NCBI GenBank assembly: GCA_016787285.1
Contig: JAEUUV010000190.1
Span: forward strand, 1-54,313
DNA from: Saprospiraceae bacterium
Lineage (GTDB): Bacteria; Bacteroidota; Bacteroidia; Chitinophagales; Saprospiraceae
Direction: 5' to 3'
DNA length: 54,313 bases
Shown here: piece by piece, positions 25,474 to 34,179 of the stretch
Position numbering within the stretch: position 1 is the first letter of the stretch
How the letters are laid out: each line of letters starts with the position of its first letter
Notes under the pieces: generated by a model
Told to the model about the DNA's origin: nothing
What the model saw: the letters and a program-made list of their open reading frames with translations, nothing else
The model's database searches: none
Made by a program: the position numbers and the translations under genes

Positions 25474-26759
25474 TGGCTACTGCTCCCAACCCGACAATCG
25501 AATTGGGGCTGCGCCGAAACTGGCGGCAGTTCAGCCTTCTGGTGCTCATAAACGCCTTTGTCGGCGGCATGGTGGGCATGGAGCGCAGTATTCTGCCGCA
25601 ATTAGCCGAGGTTGAGTTCGGCATTGCCGCCAAAACTGCTATCCTGTCGTTCATCGTGGCTTTTGGTGTAGCCAAGGCTTTGGCCAACTTGTCCACGGGC
25701 ATTCTCGCTCAGCGGATCGGACGCAAAAACCTGTTGCTGTTGGGTTGGCTGCTCGGCCTGCCGGTGCCGTTTCTGCTGATGTTTGCGCCCTCGTGGGGTT
25801 GGGTGGTGGCGGCCAACCTGCTGCTCGGTATCCACCAGGGATTTGCCTGGTCGGCCACGGTGGTGATGAAAATTGACCTCGCCGGCGAGCGCGACCGGGG
25901 CCTCGCGATGGGCCTGAACGAATTCGCCGGCTACCTCGCCGTGGCGGCGGCGGCGTTTGCCAGTGCCTGGCTGGCCGGTGCGTATGGTTTGCGACCATAT
26001 CCATTTTACCTCGGCGTCGGGCTTTCGGTGGCCGGAATATTATCCACCTGGTTTTTGCTGCGCGACACGCACGCGCACGTAGCGGCGGAGGCCGTGCAGA
26101 GTTCGGTCAAACGCCTCGGCCACATTTTCGCCGACACTACGTGGCGGCACCGCAACCTTGGCGCAATCACCATGACCGGCCTCGTGAACAACCTGAACGA
26201 CGGCATGGTGTGGGGACTGTTGCCGGTATTGCTGACGCAACGGGGCATGACGCTGCCCGAAGTGGGTATTTTGGCGGCAATTTACCCGGCTGTTTGGGGC
26301 GTGGGACAGTTGTTCTCCGGTCGCCTGTCCGATTTCATTTGCAAAAAAGACCTGTTGCTCTGGGGTATGCTGGTGCAGGGAGGCGCCTTGCTCGGACTGG
26401 CTTTTGTGGGGCAGTTCTGGTTGTTTGTTGGGCTGCTGGCCTTGCTCGGCTGGGGCACGGCGATGGTGTATCCGACGTTTCTGGCCTCCATTGCAGAAAA
26501 CACCCACCCCTTCGACCGGGCTAAAAGCCTTGGCGTGTTCCGGTTTTGGCGGGACATGGGCTACGCCATCGGCGCCTTGCTGACGGGGCTGCTGGCCGAT
26601 GCGTTCGGCATACCGGTCAGTATCGTCGCGGTGGGCGTGCTGACGCTGGCGGCCGGCTTGGGCGCCAACTACCGGATGCGGTGCCGCACGGAAAACCCGA
26701 CGTTTTGGGACTGGATAAGTAAAAAACAAAAAACGATGCATCATTCCCACCCCCATTAA
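25473..26759 (+). CDS. Major facilitator superfamily transporter
   Basis: A 428-residue MFS permease with 12 predicted helices. The ATG at 25473 overlaps the ArsR-rhodanese stop by one base, so translation is coupled. Motifs include GMERSILPQLAEVEFG in helix 1, the MFS loop motif LAQRIGRKNLLLLGW, and FSGRLSDFICKKDLLLWG in the second half. The C-terminus is His-rich (HHSHPH), which could bind a metal. The operon context suggests export of the compound sensed by the regulator, such as a toxic metalloid, sulfur compound or metal. The substrate is not known. Confidence 0.9.
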   Translation: MATAPNPTIELGLRRNWRQFSLLVLINAFVGGMVGMERSILPQLAEVEFGIAAKTAILSFIVAFGVAKALANLSTGILAQRIGRKNLLLLGWLLGLPVPFLLMFAPSWGWVVAANLLLGIHQGFAWSATVVMKIDLAGERDRGLAMGLNEFAGYLAVAAAAFASAWLAGAYGLRPYPFYLGVGLSVAGILSTWFLLRDTHAHVAAEAVQSSVKRLGHIFADTTWRHRNLGAITMTGLVNNLNDGMVWGLLPVLLTQRGMTLPEVGILAAIYPAVWGVGQLFSGRLSDFICKKDLLLWGMLVQGGALLGLAFVGQFWLFVGLLALLGWGTAMVYPTFLASIAENTHPFDRAKSLGVFRFWRDMGYAIGALLTGLLADAFGIPVSIVAVGVLTLAAGLGANYRMRCRTENPTFWDWISKKQKTMHHSHPH

Positions 26760-26803
26760 TCCGTGCTTGATTCGGAACTCTTTTTTCATAAATAATTGAA
26801 TGT

Positions 26804-27277
26804 ATGCGACTTAAAGCAACATCATATCAATTTGAGGTGAATGCCGTCTGGCAGAACGACATGGTGGGCCTCGCTACCGCACCGGGCATTCGTCAGGTTA
26901 TCGTGGTATCCCCTCCGGCTGCCATGCTGGGTGACATGGCAGAGACAGCATGGTCTCCCGAACACTTGTTGCTGGCCGCCGAGGCCGGTTGTTTTCTAAA
27001 CACCTTCCAGGCATTGGCAGACAACGAGGGTTTTCATATTCGGGGACTGGAATGTCCCGCAACCGGCAAGGTAGAACTCGTCGAAGGCCGCTTTGCTTTC
27101 ACCAGTATCCAAATTGCTCCGGTAATCACCTTGCTGAACGATGCAGATGAATCTAAGGCGCATCAAATTGCGGACAAGGCAAAACATTACTGTCTGATCA
27201 CCAATTCTTTGAAATGCCCCGTGACCATGAACCTATCGTTCAGATCCGTTGGCGTGTACGCTGAAAATACCGATTGA
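26804..27277 (+). CDS. OsmC family protein (second copy)
   Basis: A 157-residue OsmC-like protein, third gene of the ArsR-rhodanese operon. The two family cysteines are present in AAEAGCFLNTFQALAD and in NSLKCPVTMNLSF. It is only distantly similar to the OsmC protein at 2733. The role is likely thiol-based reduction of peroxides or handling of sulfur adducts; the neighbouring rhodanese suggests sulfane-sulfur chemistry. The gap to the MFS gene is 44 bp. The methyltransferase ATG begins 8 bp after its stop. Confidence 0.87.
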   Translation: MRLKATSYQFEVNAVWQNDMVGLATAPGIRQVIVVSPPAAMLGDMAETAWSPEHLLLAAEAGCFLNTFQALADNEGFHIRGLECPATGKVELVEGRFAFTSIQIAPVITLLNDADESKAHQIADKAKHYCLITNSLKCPVTMNLSFRSVGVYAENTD

Positions 27278-27285
27278 TCAAAATT

Positions 27286-27909
27286 ATGGATACCGGATTA
27301 AAATTCCACTGGGAAAACCTGTACACAGGGAAATCGGAGCAGGAGTACAGCTGGTTCCAAACTTTTCCGCACACCAGCATGGGGTTTATCGGGCAGTTTA
27401 ACTTGCCCCTGAATGCCCGCATTATTGACATCGGTGGCGGCGACAGCCATTTGGTGGATGCGCTGCTCGAATACGGGTTCTCCAACATTACCGTGCTCGA
27501 CATTTCCGCGAGGGCCATCGAAAAAGCCCAACAGCGCCTGGGCCGGCCGGCCGAAAAAGTACGCTGGATCGAGTGCGACATCAACGAATTTGAGCCTGAG
27601 CCCGGAGCATACGACCTGTGGCACGACCGGGCGGCGTTTCACTTTCTGACTACGGAACCGCTCATTGCCCGCTATGCAGACACGGTGCAACGCGCCGTCC
27701 GCCCGGGCGGCTACTTCGTGTTGGGCACGTTTTCGCCCGATGGCCCCAAAAAATGCAGCGGGCTGGACATCCGGCAATATTCCCGGGCAATGATACAAGC
27801 CGTGTTTGCGCCCTGGTTTCGTCGCATCCGCTGCGAAGAAACGGCGCACGTGACGCCGTTCCAGACGACGCAGCATTTCCTGTTTTGCGGGTTCAGGCGG
27901 CGACGCTGA
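27286..27909 (+). CDS. Class I SAM-dependent methyltransferase
   Basis: A 207-residue methyltransferase. The N-terminus HWENLYTGKSEQEYSWFQ is typical of a subgroup often beside rhodanese or metalloregulator genes. Motif I is RIIDIGGGDSHLVDALL, followed by ITVLDISARAIEKAQQRLG, then DLWHDRAAFHFLT and RPGGYFVLGTFSPDGP. The ATG at 27286 is preferred to an upstream TTG. It is the last gene of the operon and converges with the carbonic anhydrase gene, with 4 bp between stops. A small-molecule (thiol or metalloid) substrate is an inference from context. Confidence 0.88.
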   Translation: MDTGLKFHWENLYTGKSEQEYSWFQTFPHTSMGFIGQFNLPLNARIIDIGGGDSHLVDALLEYGFSNITVLDISARAIEKAQQRLGRPAEKVRWIECDINEFEPEPGAYDLWHDRAAFHFLTTEPLIARYADTVQRAVRPGGYFVLGTFSPDGPKKCSGLDIRQYSRAMIQAVFAPWFRRIRCEETAHVTPFQTTQHFLFCGFRRRR

Positions 27910-27913
27910 ATTC

Positions 27914-28612
27914 TCACTCAAGGGCGGTTACTTTCCCGGTATGGACATCGTACAACATGGGCACCACGTCCAGTTTCCCCTCCCGAATTTTGTGGGTCAG
28001 AACCGGTTCGTCCTGCCTGATCTGAGCCACGCCGTGCAGGATATTGCCTTCGATACAAGCCTCCAGGTTCCGGCCCTTCCGACTCAAAATCTGTTGCTCT
28101 TCCGGTTCCTGCGCCAGGGCTTCCACTATATTTTTAATGTGGCCGCAGGTTTCGCCGCCTTCCAGAAACGCCTTTACTGCGCCGCACTCCGTATGCCCAA
28201 GCACCACTACCAGGGAAGCGCCAAGGTGTTCCACGGCGTACTCAATACTGCCCAGTTCGAGGTCGCCCAGCAAGTTGCCGGCAGTGCGGATCACGAACAG
28301 GTCGCCGATGCCTTCGTCGAAAATAATTTCGGGCGGTATGCGGCTGTCGGAGCAGGTGACCACCACCGCAAATGGATGCTGGCTGCCCTCCGTTTCCAGA
28401 ATCCGGGCGTGTGTCTGGTGCGGATGGGCGGGTGTTTCGTTTACAAAGCGCTTGTTGCCGGCCATCAGTTGAGCCAACGCTGTTTTAGGCGTTTGTACGG
28501 GCGGATCCTGATGTGCCGTGTTGTGCTCCCGGCAGGCACTTGAAAAAATCAGCGCTCCCACCACCATTACAATCGGCAGGGTGCGGTGTATCGTTGAGAA
28601 TCCTCTCGCCAT
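27914..28612 (-). CDS. Beta-class carbonic anhydrase, predicted lipoprotein
   Basis: A 232-residue zinc enzyme for CO2/bicarbonate interconversion. The beta-class site is complete: CSDSR in VVVTCSDSRIPPE and HxxC in VLGHTECGAV. Residues 1-21 from the chosen ATG at 28612 form a lipoprotein signal (VGALIFSSAC), so the enzyme should be anchored outside the cytoplasm, which is unusual for a beta-CA. An open frame continues to 28702 but adds residues that would spoil the signal. The gene is divergent from, and next to, the DUF2490-dabA-dabB operon, a strong contextual link with inorganic-carbon uptake. Confidence 0.9.
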   Translation of the reverse strand: MARGFSTIHRTLPIVMVVGALIFSSACREHNTAHQDPPVQTPKTALAQLMAGNKRFVNETPAHPHQTHARILETEGSQHPFAVVVTCSDSRIPPEIIFDEGIGDLFVIRTAGNLLGDLELGSIEYAVEHLGASLVVVLGHTECGAVKAFLEGGETCGHIKNIVEALAQEPEEQQILSRKGRNLEACIEGNILHGVAQIRQDEPVLTHKIREGKLDVVPMLYDVHTGKVTALE

Positions 28613-28727
28613 AAAAGTGCAGATTTGGTGTGAATTGCCCGAAGCAGTCCGGACGCGCAAAGGTGTGCGCTGAGCAGCAAGAAAAACCGTGACGGAAGTC
28701 ACACTGCCCCATGCAATCGAACCAGCC

Positions 28728-28735
28728 TACCTTTG
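28728..28735 (+). promoter_or_regulatory. -7 promoter element for the DUF2490-dabA-dabB operon
   Basis: TACCTTTG lies 133 bases before the ATG at 28869. The long leader it would give contains the palindromic element at 28762-28840. Confidence 0.45.
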
Positions 28736-28761
28736 CCACCTCGTAAAACCTGTACGCTCTA

Positions 28762-28840
28762 CGTTTGTCATTTCGGAGAAACCCTCCACCCTCCGTAAGG
28801 ACAAACGCAGGGCGGACAGATCCCTTCGGGATGACAAACG
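28762..28840. repeat. Palindromic element with CGTTTGTCAT ends
   Basis: CGTTTGTCAT (28762-28771) and ATGACAAACG (28831-28840) are perfect 10-bp inverted ends. Inside are ATCCCTTCGGGAT (28820-28832), a hairpin overlapping the right end, and another GGACAAACG. A single CGTTTGTCAT followed by similar bases occurs at 24695-24704 upstream of chrA. The unit looks like a dispersed palindromic repeat. Confidence 0.6.
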
Positions 28841-28868
28841 CAGATCTAATCACAAGTACAAACACGAT

Positions 28869-29654
28869 ATGAGAGACAAAGCAATTTTGGGCATGGCAAG
28901 CATGCTGCTGGTCATGCTGCTATGCCAACACTTGAATGCACAACAAACACCTTTGCACCAGTACGCCGTCAACCGGAACGCCTGGCTCATGTACTTCGGC
29001 GACCACAAATTCAGCGACCGGCTGGGCGTACACCTCGAAGCGCAATTCCGCCGGTACGACCGGGGTGCTTCGCCGCAGCAACTGCTGTTGCGCACGGGCC
29101 TCAACTACCACTTCTCTCCGCAGGTATTCGCCACGGTGGGTTATTGTTTTGTGGAAACATACCCTTACGGTGATCAACCCGTGCGGGCCACCTTTCCCGA
29201 GCACCGCTTGTGGGAACAAATTCAGATCAAATCGCAGGCCGGCCCCTTCGAGTGGGTCAACCGCCTGCGCCTCGAACAGCGTTTTTCCCAACTTCCGGTA
29301 TCCGACGACGGGGGCGTTTACGAACCTGGCGACGCCGTGTACACCAACCGGGCGCGTATTCTCAACCGGTTTTCCATTCCGTTCCGGGGCAAAACCATCG
29401 AGGATAAATCCTTGTACGCCACGGTGTACGACGAGGTGTTCATCAATTTCGGGAAAAACGTGGCGGCCAATTTTTTTGATCAAAACCGTTTGTATGCCGC
29501 AATCGGCTACCGGATACCCAAAGTCGGGCGCCTGGAAATCGGCTATATGTACCAGACGATTCACAAAGCCGACGGCATCAAGATCGAACAAAACCACACC
29601 CTGCAGGTAGGGCTGAGTTCGACGCTTGATTTCTACAAAAAAACAACAAAATAA
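28869..29654 (+). CDS. DUF2490 outer-membrane beta-barrel protein
   Basis: A 261-residue protein with a signal peptide (MRDKAILGMASMLLVMLLCQHLNAQ) followed by alternating amphipathic strands and many aromatic residues. Examples are WLMYFGDHKFSDRLGVHLEAQFRRY, LLLRTGLNYHF and LYAAIGYRIPKVGRLEIGYMYQ. It ends in a barrel-like strand. These are features of DUF2490, a family of unknown function. The ATG at 28869 starts a proper signal peptide; an open frame upstream is repeat-derived. dabA begins 4 bp after its stop, so the barrel is in the DAB operon and may conduct bicarbonate or anchor the periplasmic carbonic anhydrase (inference). Confidence 0.82.
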   Translation: MRDKAILGMASMLLVMLLCQHLNAQQTPLHQYAVNRNAWLMYFGDHKFSDRLGVHLEAQFRRYDRGASPQQLLLRTGLNYHFSPQVFATVGYCFVETYPYGDQPVRATFPEHRLWEQIQIKSQAGPFEWVNRLRLEQRFSQLPVSDDGGVYEPGDAVYTNRARILNRFSIPFRGKTIEDKSLYATVYDEVFINFGKNVAANFFDQNRLYAAIGYRIPKVGRLEIGYMYQTIHKADGIKIEQNHTLQVGLSSTLDFYKKTTK

Positions 29655-29658
29655 CGCT

Positions 29659-32235
29659 ATGGGACATGCCACGCATCCCTTCGACCTGAAACACGTTTTG
29701 CACGAACTACGGCATTATCTGCCGTCGCAAACGCCGCTGAAGGATTTTATACACCACAATACCCTGCACGCTTTTCAGGAAATGCCGTTTTACGAGGCCA
29801 TTTTCACTGCGTCCTCCATTTTCGGCTATCAGGTTACGTTCAATGTGCATGAATACCGCCGCTTGCACCAGATCGGGCGCATCCGCGACGAAATTCTGGA
29901 CCGCGTCATCCGCGAGCGTCACGGCGAACGGGAGGTAAAAATCTGGAAAGAACGCGCGCTAAGCAAACCGTACAAACATGAATACGAGCCGCGCGTCGGC
30001 AGACTGCGCGAAGCCTGGAAAAACCTGTACCGGATTGATCTCGACAACCTCGTGCAGCCCCTGTTTTTCCGCATCCTCGGCAGTTACCTCGATCAGGGTA
30101 TTGCCCTCTGGCACTTCCCGTTTGTGGATCAGGGGCTGCTAAGTGCTGTGCGCGAACTGGAAAAAGAGGGTCTGACAGGCGGCTTTTTCCGTTCCGGACG
30201 CGTGCGGGCGCTGCTGTTCGACGAAGCGAATTGCACTATTCCGCACCTGCTACACCTGCTCGTGGGCGATCCGGCGCTGTACGAGCAATACCTGTTCGAC
30301 CAGCAGTTTGGCCACCGGGGCTGGTCGGGCATGGTCGCTACCATCGAAGAAAAGCCCGATAGCGTCCTGTATCCGAAGAAGATCAGCCTCGAAGAGGCTA
30401 TCGTGCTCGAGCTGCTGCTGGAACTTGACGCGCTGGATCAGGAATTTGGCGAAACCCAATGGAAACCGCTGGTGGAAACGTCCCGCTTCGAGCCGCTGAA
30501 CTTGTTTGCCAAAGTGGAGCGTACCGAGTTGCAGGAGGTGCTCATGATCTGGCAGGACGCATTCGAGTGGAGTTACTACGACGATGTGCTGGCCGGCTTG
30601 CAACACCTGCGCAGCATCGAACCCGAACAAGAGCAGGAAGATGTCCCGGACAAAACCTTTCAGGCCATTTTTTGCCTTGACGAACGCGAGGGTTCTTTGC
30701 GTCGGCACCTGGAGTTGACCGACACGCACTGCGAAACGCTAGGCTGCCCCGGATTTTTCGGCGTGGAATTTTACTTCCATCACGCCGGCGGCAAGTTTTA
30801 CGAAAAACTCTGTCCGTTACAAGTGACTCCCCACCATCTGATCAAGGAAACAAAAGGAAACCACAAACGCGAGCACGAACATTTTCACTCCAAACACACG
30901 CACCGGGTGTTTGGGGGCTTTTTCAGTTCGCTTTCCCTCGGGTTGTGGTCCGCCGTGAAACTCACGCTGAACTTGTTCCGCCCCAGGATGAGTCCGGCCA
31001 TCTCGAATGCCTTTGCACACATGCAATTGGACGGCGAACTCATCATCGAAAACACGGATCCGGGTCAAATGGAAAACGGCCTGCAAATCGGGTATACGGT
31101 GCCGGAAATGACCGACCGAGTGGAAAATCTGTTGCGCGGGATCGGCATGGTCTCGAATTTTGCCGACATCGTGTATGTATTGGGCCACGGCTCCAGCAGC
31201 GCCAACAACCCCCACCACGGCGCTTATGACTGCGGGGCTTGCAGCGGCCGGCCGGGTTCGGTAAACGCACGCGTGTTTGCTTTCATGGCCAACCACGCCG
31301 GGGTGCGCACCCTGTTGGATTCGAGAGGTTTGCACATTCCGGCGACCACGCAGTTTCTGGGCGGCCTGCACGACACCGCAGCGGACGAAATCGCTTTTTT
31401 TGATGAAAAAACACTCGCGCCTGCCAATGCCGAAGCGCACAAGCGGAACCGCGGCATCTTCGAGGAGGCGCTGGACCTGAACGCCAAGGAACGCTCCCGA
31501 AGATTCGTTTCCATCAACACGAAACAGGACATCCGAAAAATCCGGGAGGCCATCCGCCGACGCTCGGTGTCGTACTTCGAGCCGCGGCCCGAACTGGGGC
31601 ACGGCACCAATGCATTGTGTTTTGTGGGCCACCGCAGCCTGACCAAGGGTTTGTTTCTCGACCGGCGCGCATTCCTGAACTCGTATGACTACCGCACCGA
31701 CCCCGACGGCAAGTTGCTGCTCGGCGTGATGCGCCCCTTGCCGCCGGTATGCGGAGGCATCAACCTGGAGTACTACTTTTCGCGGATGGACAACCAGAAG
31801 CTCGGCGCCGGCCCCAAACTGTCCCACCACGTAGTGGGCCTGATCGGTGTAGCCAACAGCAGCGACGGCGATCTGCGCCCGGGACTGCCACTCCAGATGA
31901 TCGAAGTGCACGACCCGATCCGGCTCCTTATTCTGGTAGAGCACGATCCCGAAGTGGTGTTGCGCACCATCAAAATGGAACCGGCCCTGTACGACTGGTT
32001 CGACAAAGGCTGGGTGCATCTGGCGGCCATCAACCCGGCTACCAATGAGTTCCACGTATTCAAAAACGGGGCGTTTCGCCCGTACAAACCTTCGAAGGAG
32101 GGCATTGCGCTGGCCGAAAATATCCACGACCTGCTGGAGTCGGCTGCCGAGATGGAAACCAACCACATCGTTCACGCTACGCAGGAAAACCTGCCGGTGC
32201 ATATTCTTTCGGAACGGCAGGATGCACGCGTCTAA
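29659..32235 (+). CDS. dabA: DabA, zinc-binding subunit of the DAB inorganic-carbon transporter (DUF2309)
   Basis: An 858-residue DUF2309 (UPF0753) protein. In the proteobacterial DAB complex, DabA acts as a vectorial, carbonic-anhydrase-like enzyme coupled to the DabB ion channel, accumulating bicarbonate in the cytoplasm. The proposed zinc-site residues are present with the right spacing: C339 and D341 in IFCLDERE, H510 in VLGHGSSS, and C525 in YDCGACSGRPG. They correspond to C351, D353, H524 and C539 of the Halothiobacillus protein. The N-terminus LKDFIHHNTLHAFQEMPFYEA is also characteristic. The ATG at 29659 is preferred to an upstream in-frame ATG at 29626 that overlaps the DUF2490 gene. 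dabB starts 69 bp downstream after a hairpin. Confidence 0.94.
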   Translation: MGHATHPFDLKHVLHELRHYLPSQTPLKDFIHHNTLHAFQEMPFYEAIFTASSIFGYQVTFNVHEYRRLHQIGRIRDEILDRVIRERHGEREVKIWKERALSKPYKHEYEPRVGRLREAWKNLYRIDLDNLVQPLFFRILGSYLDQGIALWHFPFVDQGLLSAVRELEKEGLTGGFFRSGRVRALLFDEANCTIPHLLHLLVGDPALYEQYLFDQQFGHRGWSGMVATIEEKPDSVLYPKKISLEEAIVLELLLELDALDQEFGETQWKPLVETSRFEPLNLFAKVERTELQEVLMIWQDAFEWSYYDDVLAGLQHLRSIEPEQEQEDVPDKTFQAIFCLDEREGSLRRHLELTDTHCETLGCPGFFGVEFYFHHAGGKFYEKLCPLQVTPHHLIKETKGNHKREHEHFHSKHTHRVFGGFFSSLSLGLWSAVKLTLNLFRPRMSPAISNAFAHMQLDGELIIENTDPGQMENGLQIGYTVPEMTDRVENLLRGIGMVSNFADIVYVLGHGSSSANNPHHGAYDCGACSGRPGSVNARVFAFMANHAGVRTLLDSRGLHIPATTQFLGGLHDTAADEIAFFDEKTLAPANAEAHKRNRGIFEEALDLNAKERSRRFVSINTKQDIRKIREAIRRRSVSYFEPRPELGHGTNALCFVGHRSLTKGLFLDRRAFLNSYDYRTDPDGKLLLGVMRPLPPVCGGINLEYYFSRMDNQKLGAGPKLSHHVVGLIGVANSSDGDLRPGLPLQMIEVHDPIRLLILVEHDPEVVLRTIKMEPALYDWFDKGWVHLAAINPATNEFHVFKNGAFRPYKPSKEGIALAENIHDLLESAAEMETNHIVHATQENLPVHILSERQDARV

Positions 32236-32266
32236 ACCTTCCAGGTTTTGAAAACCTGGAAGGTTT
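32234..32266 (+). repeat. Perfect 16-bp palindrome overlapping the dabA stop codon
   Basis: AAACCTTCCAGGTTTT (32234-32249) and its exact complement (32251-32266) surround a single G. The dabA stop TAA (32233-32235) overlaps the first two bases. A close relative of this palindrome lies at 54142-54174, also touching a stop codon. It could attenuate transcription between dabA and dabB, or be a dispersed palindromic repeat. Confidence 0.85.
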
Positions 32267-32304
32267 GTCGTGTCAATCACACCGCATTACAAATTCAAAA
32301 CACC

Positions 32305-34173
32305 ATGACGGAGTTACTGCAATACCTCGTGCTTATACCTTTGGCCGGCTTTGTGGCCGGCTTACTCCTGCCGCCCAAACGGGAAACGGCCATTTACTGG
32401 TCGGCCATTGCAACAGTGGGGCTAAACAGCCTGCTATTTGTCGGGATATTCGTGTTGTGGGCCAAGTCCGGTTTCGCCGACCAGCACGCCGACGGGCCGG
32501 TGTTGTACAGCACGAACACGGCCAATTTTTCCATAAATTTCTTTTTCGACCGGAATTCGGCGGTTTACTTTTTCGTGACCTCCGTGCTGGCATTTCTGGT
32601 GCTCACGTTCAGCCGCTACTACATTCACCGGGAAAAAGGCTTCAAGCGGTTTTTCAACAACCTGGTGTTTTTTTATACCGGGCTGTGTTTCATACTTTTT
32701 GCGGGCAACCTGGAGACGCTCTTCGTCGGCTGGGAAATTATCAGTATCACTTCTTTTTTCCTGATTGCCTACTACCGGGAGCGCTACCTGCCGGTGAAGA
32801 ATGCGCTCAAAGTGGTGTCGTTTTACCGGGTGGCCGACGTGTTTTTGCTGCTGGGTATCTGGATGTGCCACCACTATTTTGAGCGGAATATCCAGTTTGC
32901 CGAAATTCGGGAAATGTACCGCAACGGCTTGCCGATCATTACTGAAATCGGCTACCAATGGGCCATTCCATCCATGTTTCTGGTGGTGGCTTTGGTAAAA
33001 TCGGCACAACTGCCGTTTTCTGCCTGGCTTCCGCGGGCCATGGAAGGGCCGACGACATCGAGCGCCATTTTTTACGGATCGCTGGCGGTGCATATCGGTA
33101 TTTTCCTGCTGCTGCGTACCGAACCGTTATGGGCCGACAATACGGGGTTTCGGGTGCTGTTCGGTACGATCGGGCTGCTGACTACGCTGGTAGCCACGTT
33201 TACTGCCCGGGTGCAATCGAACATCAAAACCCAGATCGCGTACTCGTCCATCGCCCAGATCGGTATCATTTTTATCGAAGTGGCCCTTGGTCTGAATCTG
33301 CTGGCGCTGGTACATTTTGCCGGCAATGCGTTCCTGCGCACCTACCAGCTGCTGGTGTCGCCCTCGGTGCTGAACTACCTGATTCACGACCAGTTTTTCA
33401 ATTTCATCCCACCACAACAGAATGCCACAAACACCTTTTCAGACAAACTTCGCCTGACTGCCTACACCTGGAGCATCCGGGAGTGGAATCTGGACGGGTT
33501 TGCCTACCGGTACTTGTGGAAGCCATTGAAATTCATGGGCAATCACCTGTCGTTTGTAAATGCCTGGAGTACGGTGTGGTTGTATCTGCCGCTGTTTTCT
33601 GTAGGCATGTACTACGCCTACCACCGGGAACAAGTGCCGGTATTTCTGGGGAAATGGTTGCCCATTGCCCTGGCCCTGGTGGGTGTGTTTCTGATTTTGA
33701 AGGCGTTTGTGAAACGGAACGAGGCCTGGCGTGCTTGGCTACTGATTGTTACCAGTCAGTTATTCATTGCACTTGCCATCGCCTTCAACGAGCAGTTTGA
33801 TTTTGCACAAATCTACCTGTACCTCAGCGGCATACTGGTTTCTGCTGCTTTGGGTTACTGGTGCTTTTGGCTGCTGCGTCGGCGGAGCGAGGCAACTACG
33901 CTCGACCGCTACCACGGCCACTCGTACGAGTACCCGCGCATCGCCATCCTGTTTATGATCGCCAGTCTGGGCCTGACGGGTTTTCCCATCACACCCACCT
34001 TTGTGGGCGAAGACATCATCCTCGGGCACGTACACGAAAACCAGTACGCGCTTACCATGCTGATTGCCTTCAGCCTGATTCTGGACGGCTTGGCCGTGAT
34101 GCGCATTTACGCCCGGCTTTTTCTCGGTCCGCACACCAAGGGTTATCACGAGGTAGCATACCGGTCGTCGTGA
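32305..34173 (+). CDS. dabB: DabB, NuoL-like proton-channel subunit of the DAB transporter
   Basis: A 622-residue membrane protein with about 14-16 helices, related to NuoL/MrpA antiporter-like subunits. Features include TLFVGWEIISITSFFLIAYYRE with the conserved Glu, the Lys helix VALVKSAQLPFSAWLPRAMEGPTTSSAIFYGSLAVHIG, and QSNIKTQIAYSSIAQIGII. No other respiratory complex I genes lie nearby. The position next to dabA identifies it as the cation-driven partner of DabA rather than a complex I subunit. The ATG at 32305 (MTELLQYLVLIPLAG) is chosen as the first Met before helix 1. It converges on the hypothetical gene at 34180 with 6 bp between stops. Confidence 0.93.
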   Translation: MTELLQYLVLIPLAGFVAGLLLPPKRETAIYWSAIATVGLNSLLFVGIFVLWAKSGFADQHADGPVLYSTNTANFSINFFFDRNSAVYFFVTSVLAFLVLTFSRYYIHREKGFKRFFNNLVFFYTGLCFILFAGNLETLFVGWEIISITSFFLIAYYRERYLPVKNALKVVSFYRVADVFLLLGIWMCHHYFERNIQFAEIREMYRNGLPIITEIGYQWAIPSMFLVVALVKSAQLPFSAWLPRAMEGPTTSSAIFYGSLAVHIGIFLLLRTEPLWADNTGFRVLFGTIGLLTTLVATFTARVQSNIKTQIAYSSIAQIGIIFIEVALGLNLLALVHFAGNAFLRTYQLLVSPSVLNYLIHDQFFNFIPPQQNATNTFSDKLRLTAYTWSIREWNLDGFAYRYLWKPLKFMGNHLSFVNAWSTVWLYLPLFSVGMYYAYHREQVPVFLGKWLPIALALVGVFLILKAFVKRNEAWRAWLLIVTSQLFIALAIAFNEQFDFAQIYLYLSGILVSAALGYWCFWLLRRRSEATTLDRYHGHSYEYPRIAILFMIASLGLTGFPITPTFVGEDIILGHVHENQYALTMLIAFSLILDGLAVMRIYARLFLGPHTKGYHEVAYRSS

Positions 34174-34179
34174 GCCTGG

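Noticed and set aside
32305-34173. NADH-quinone oxidoreductase subunit L (complex I)
   Set aside because: No other nuo genes nearby and dabA is directly upstream, so the DabB role fits better.
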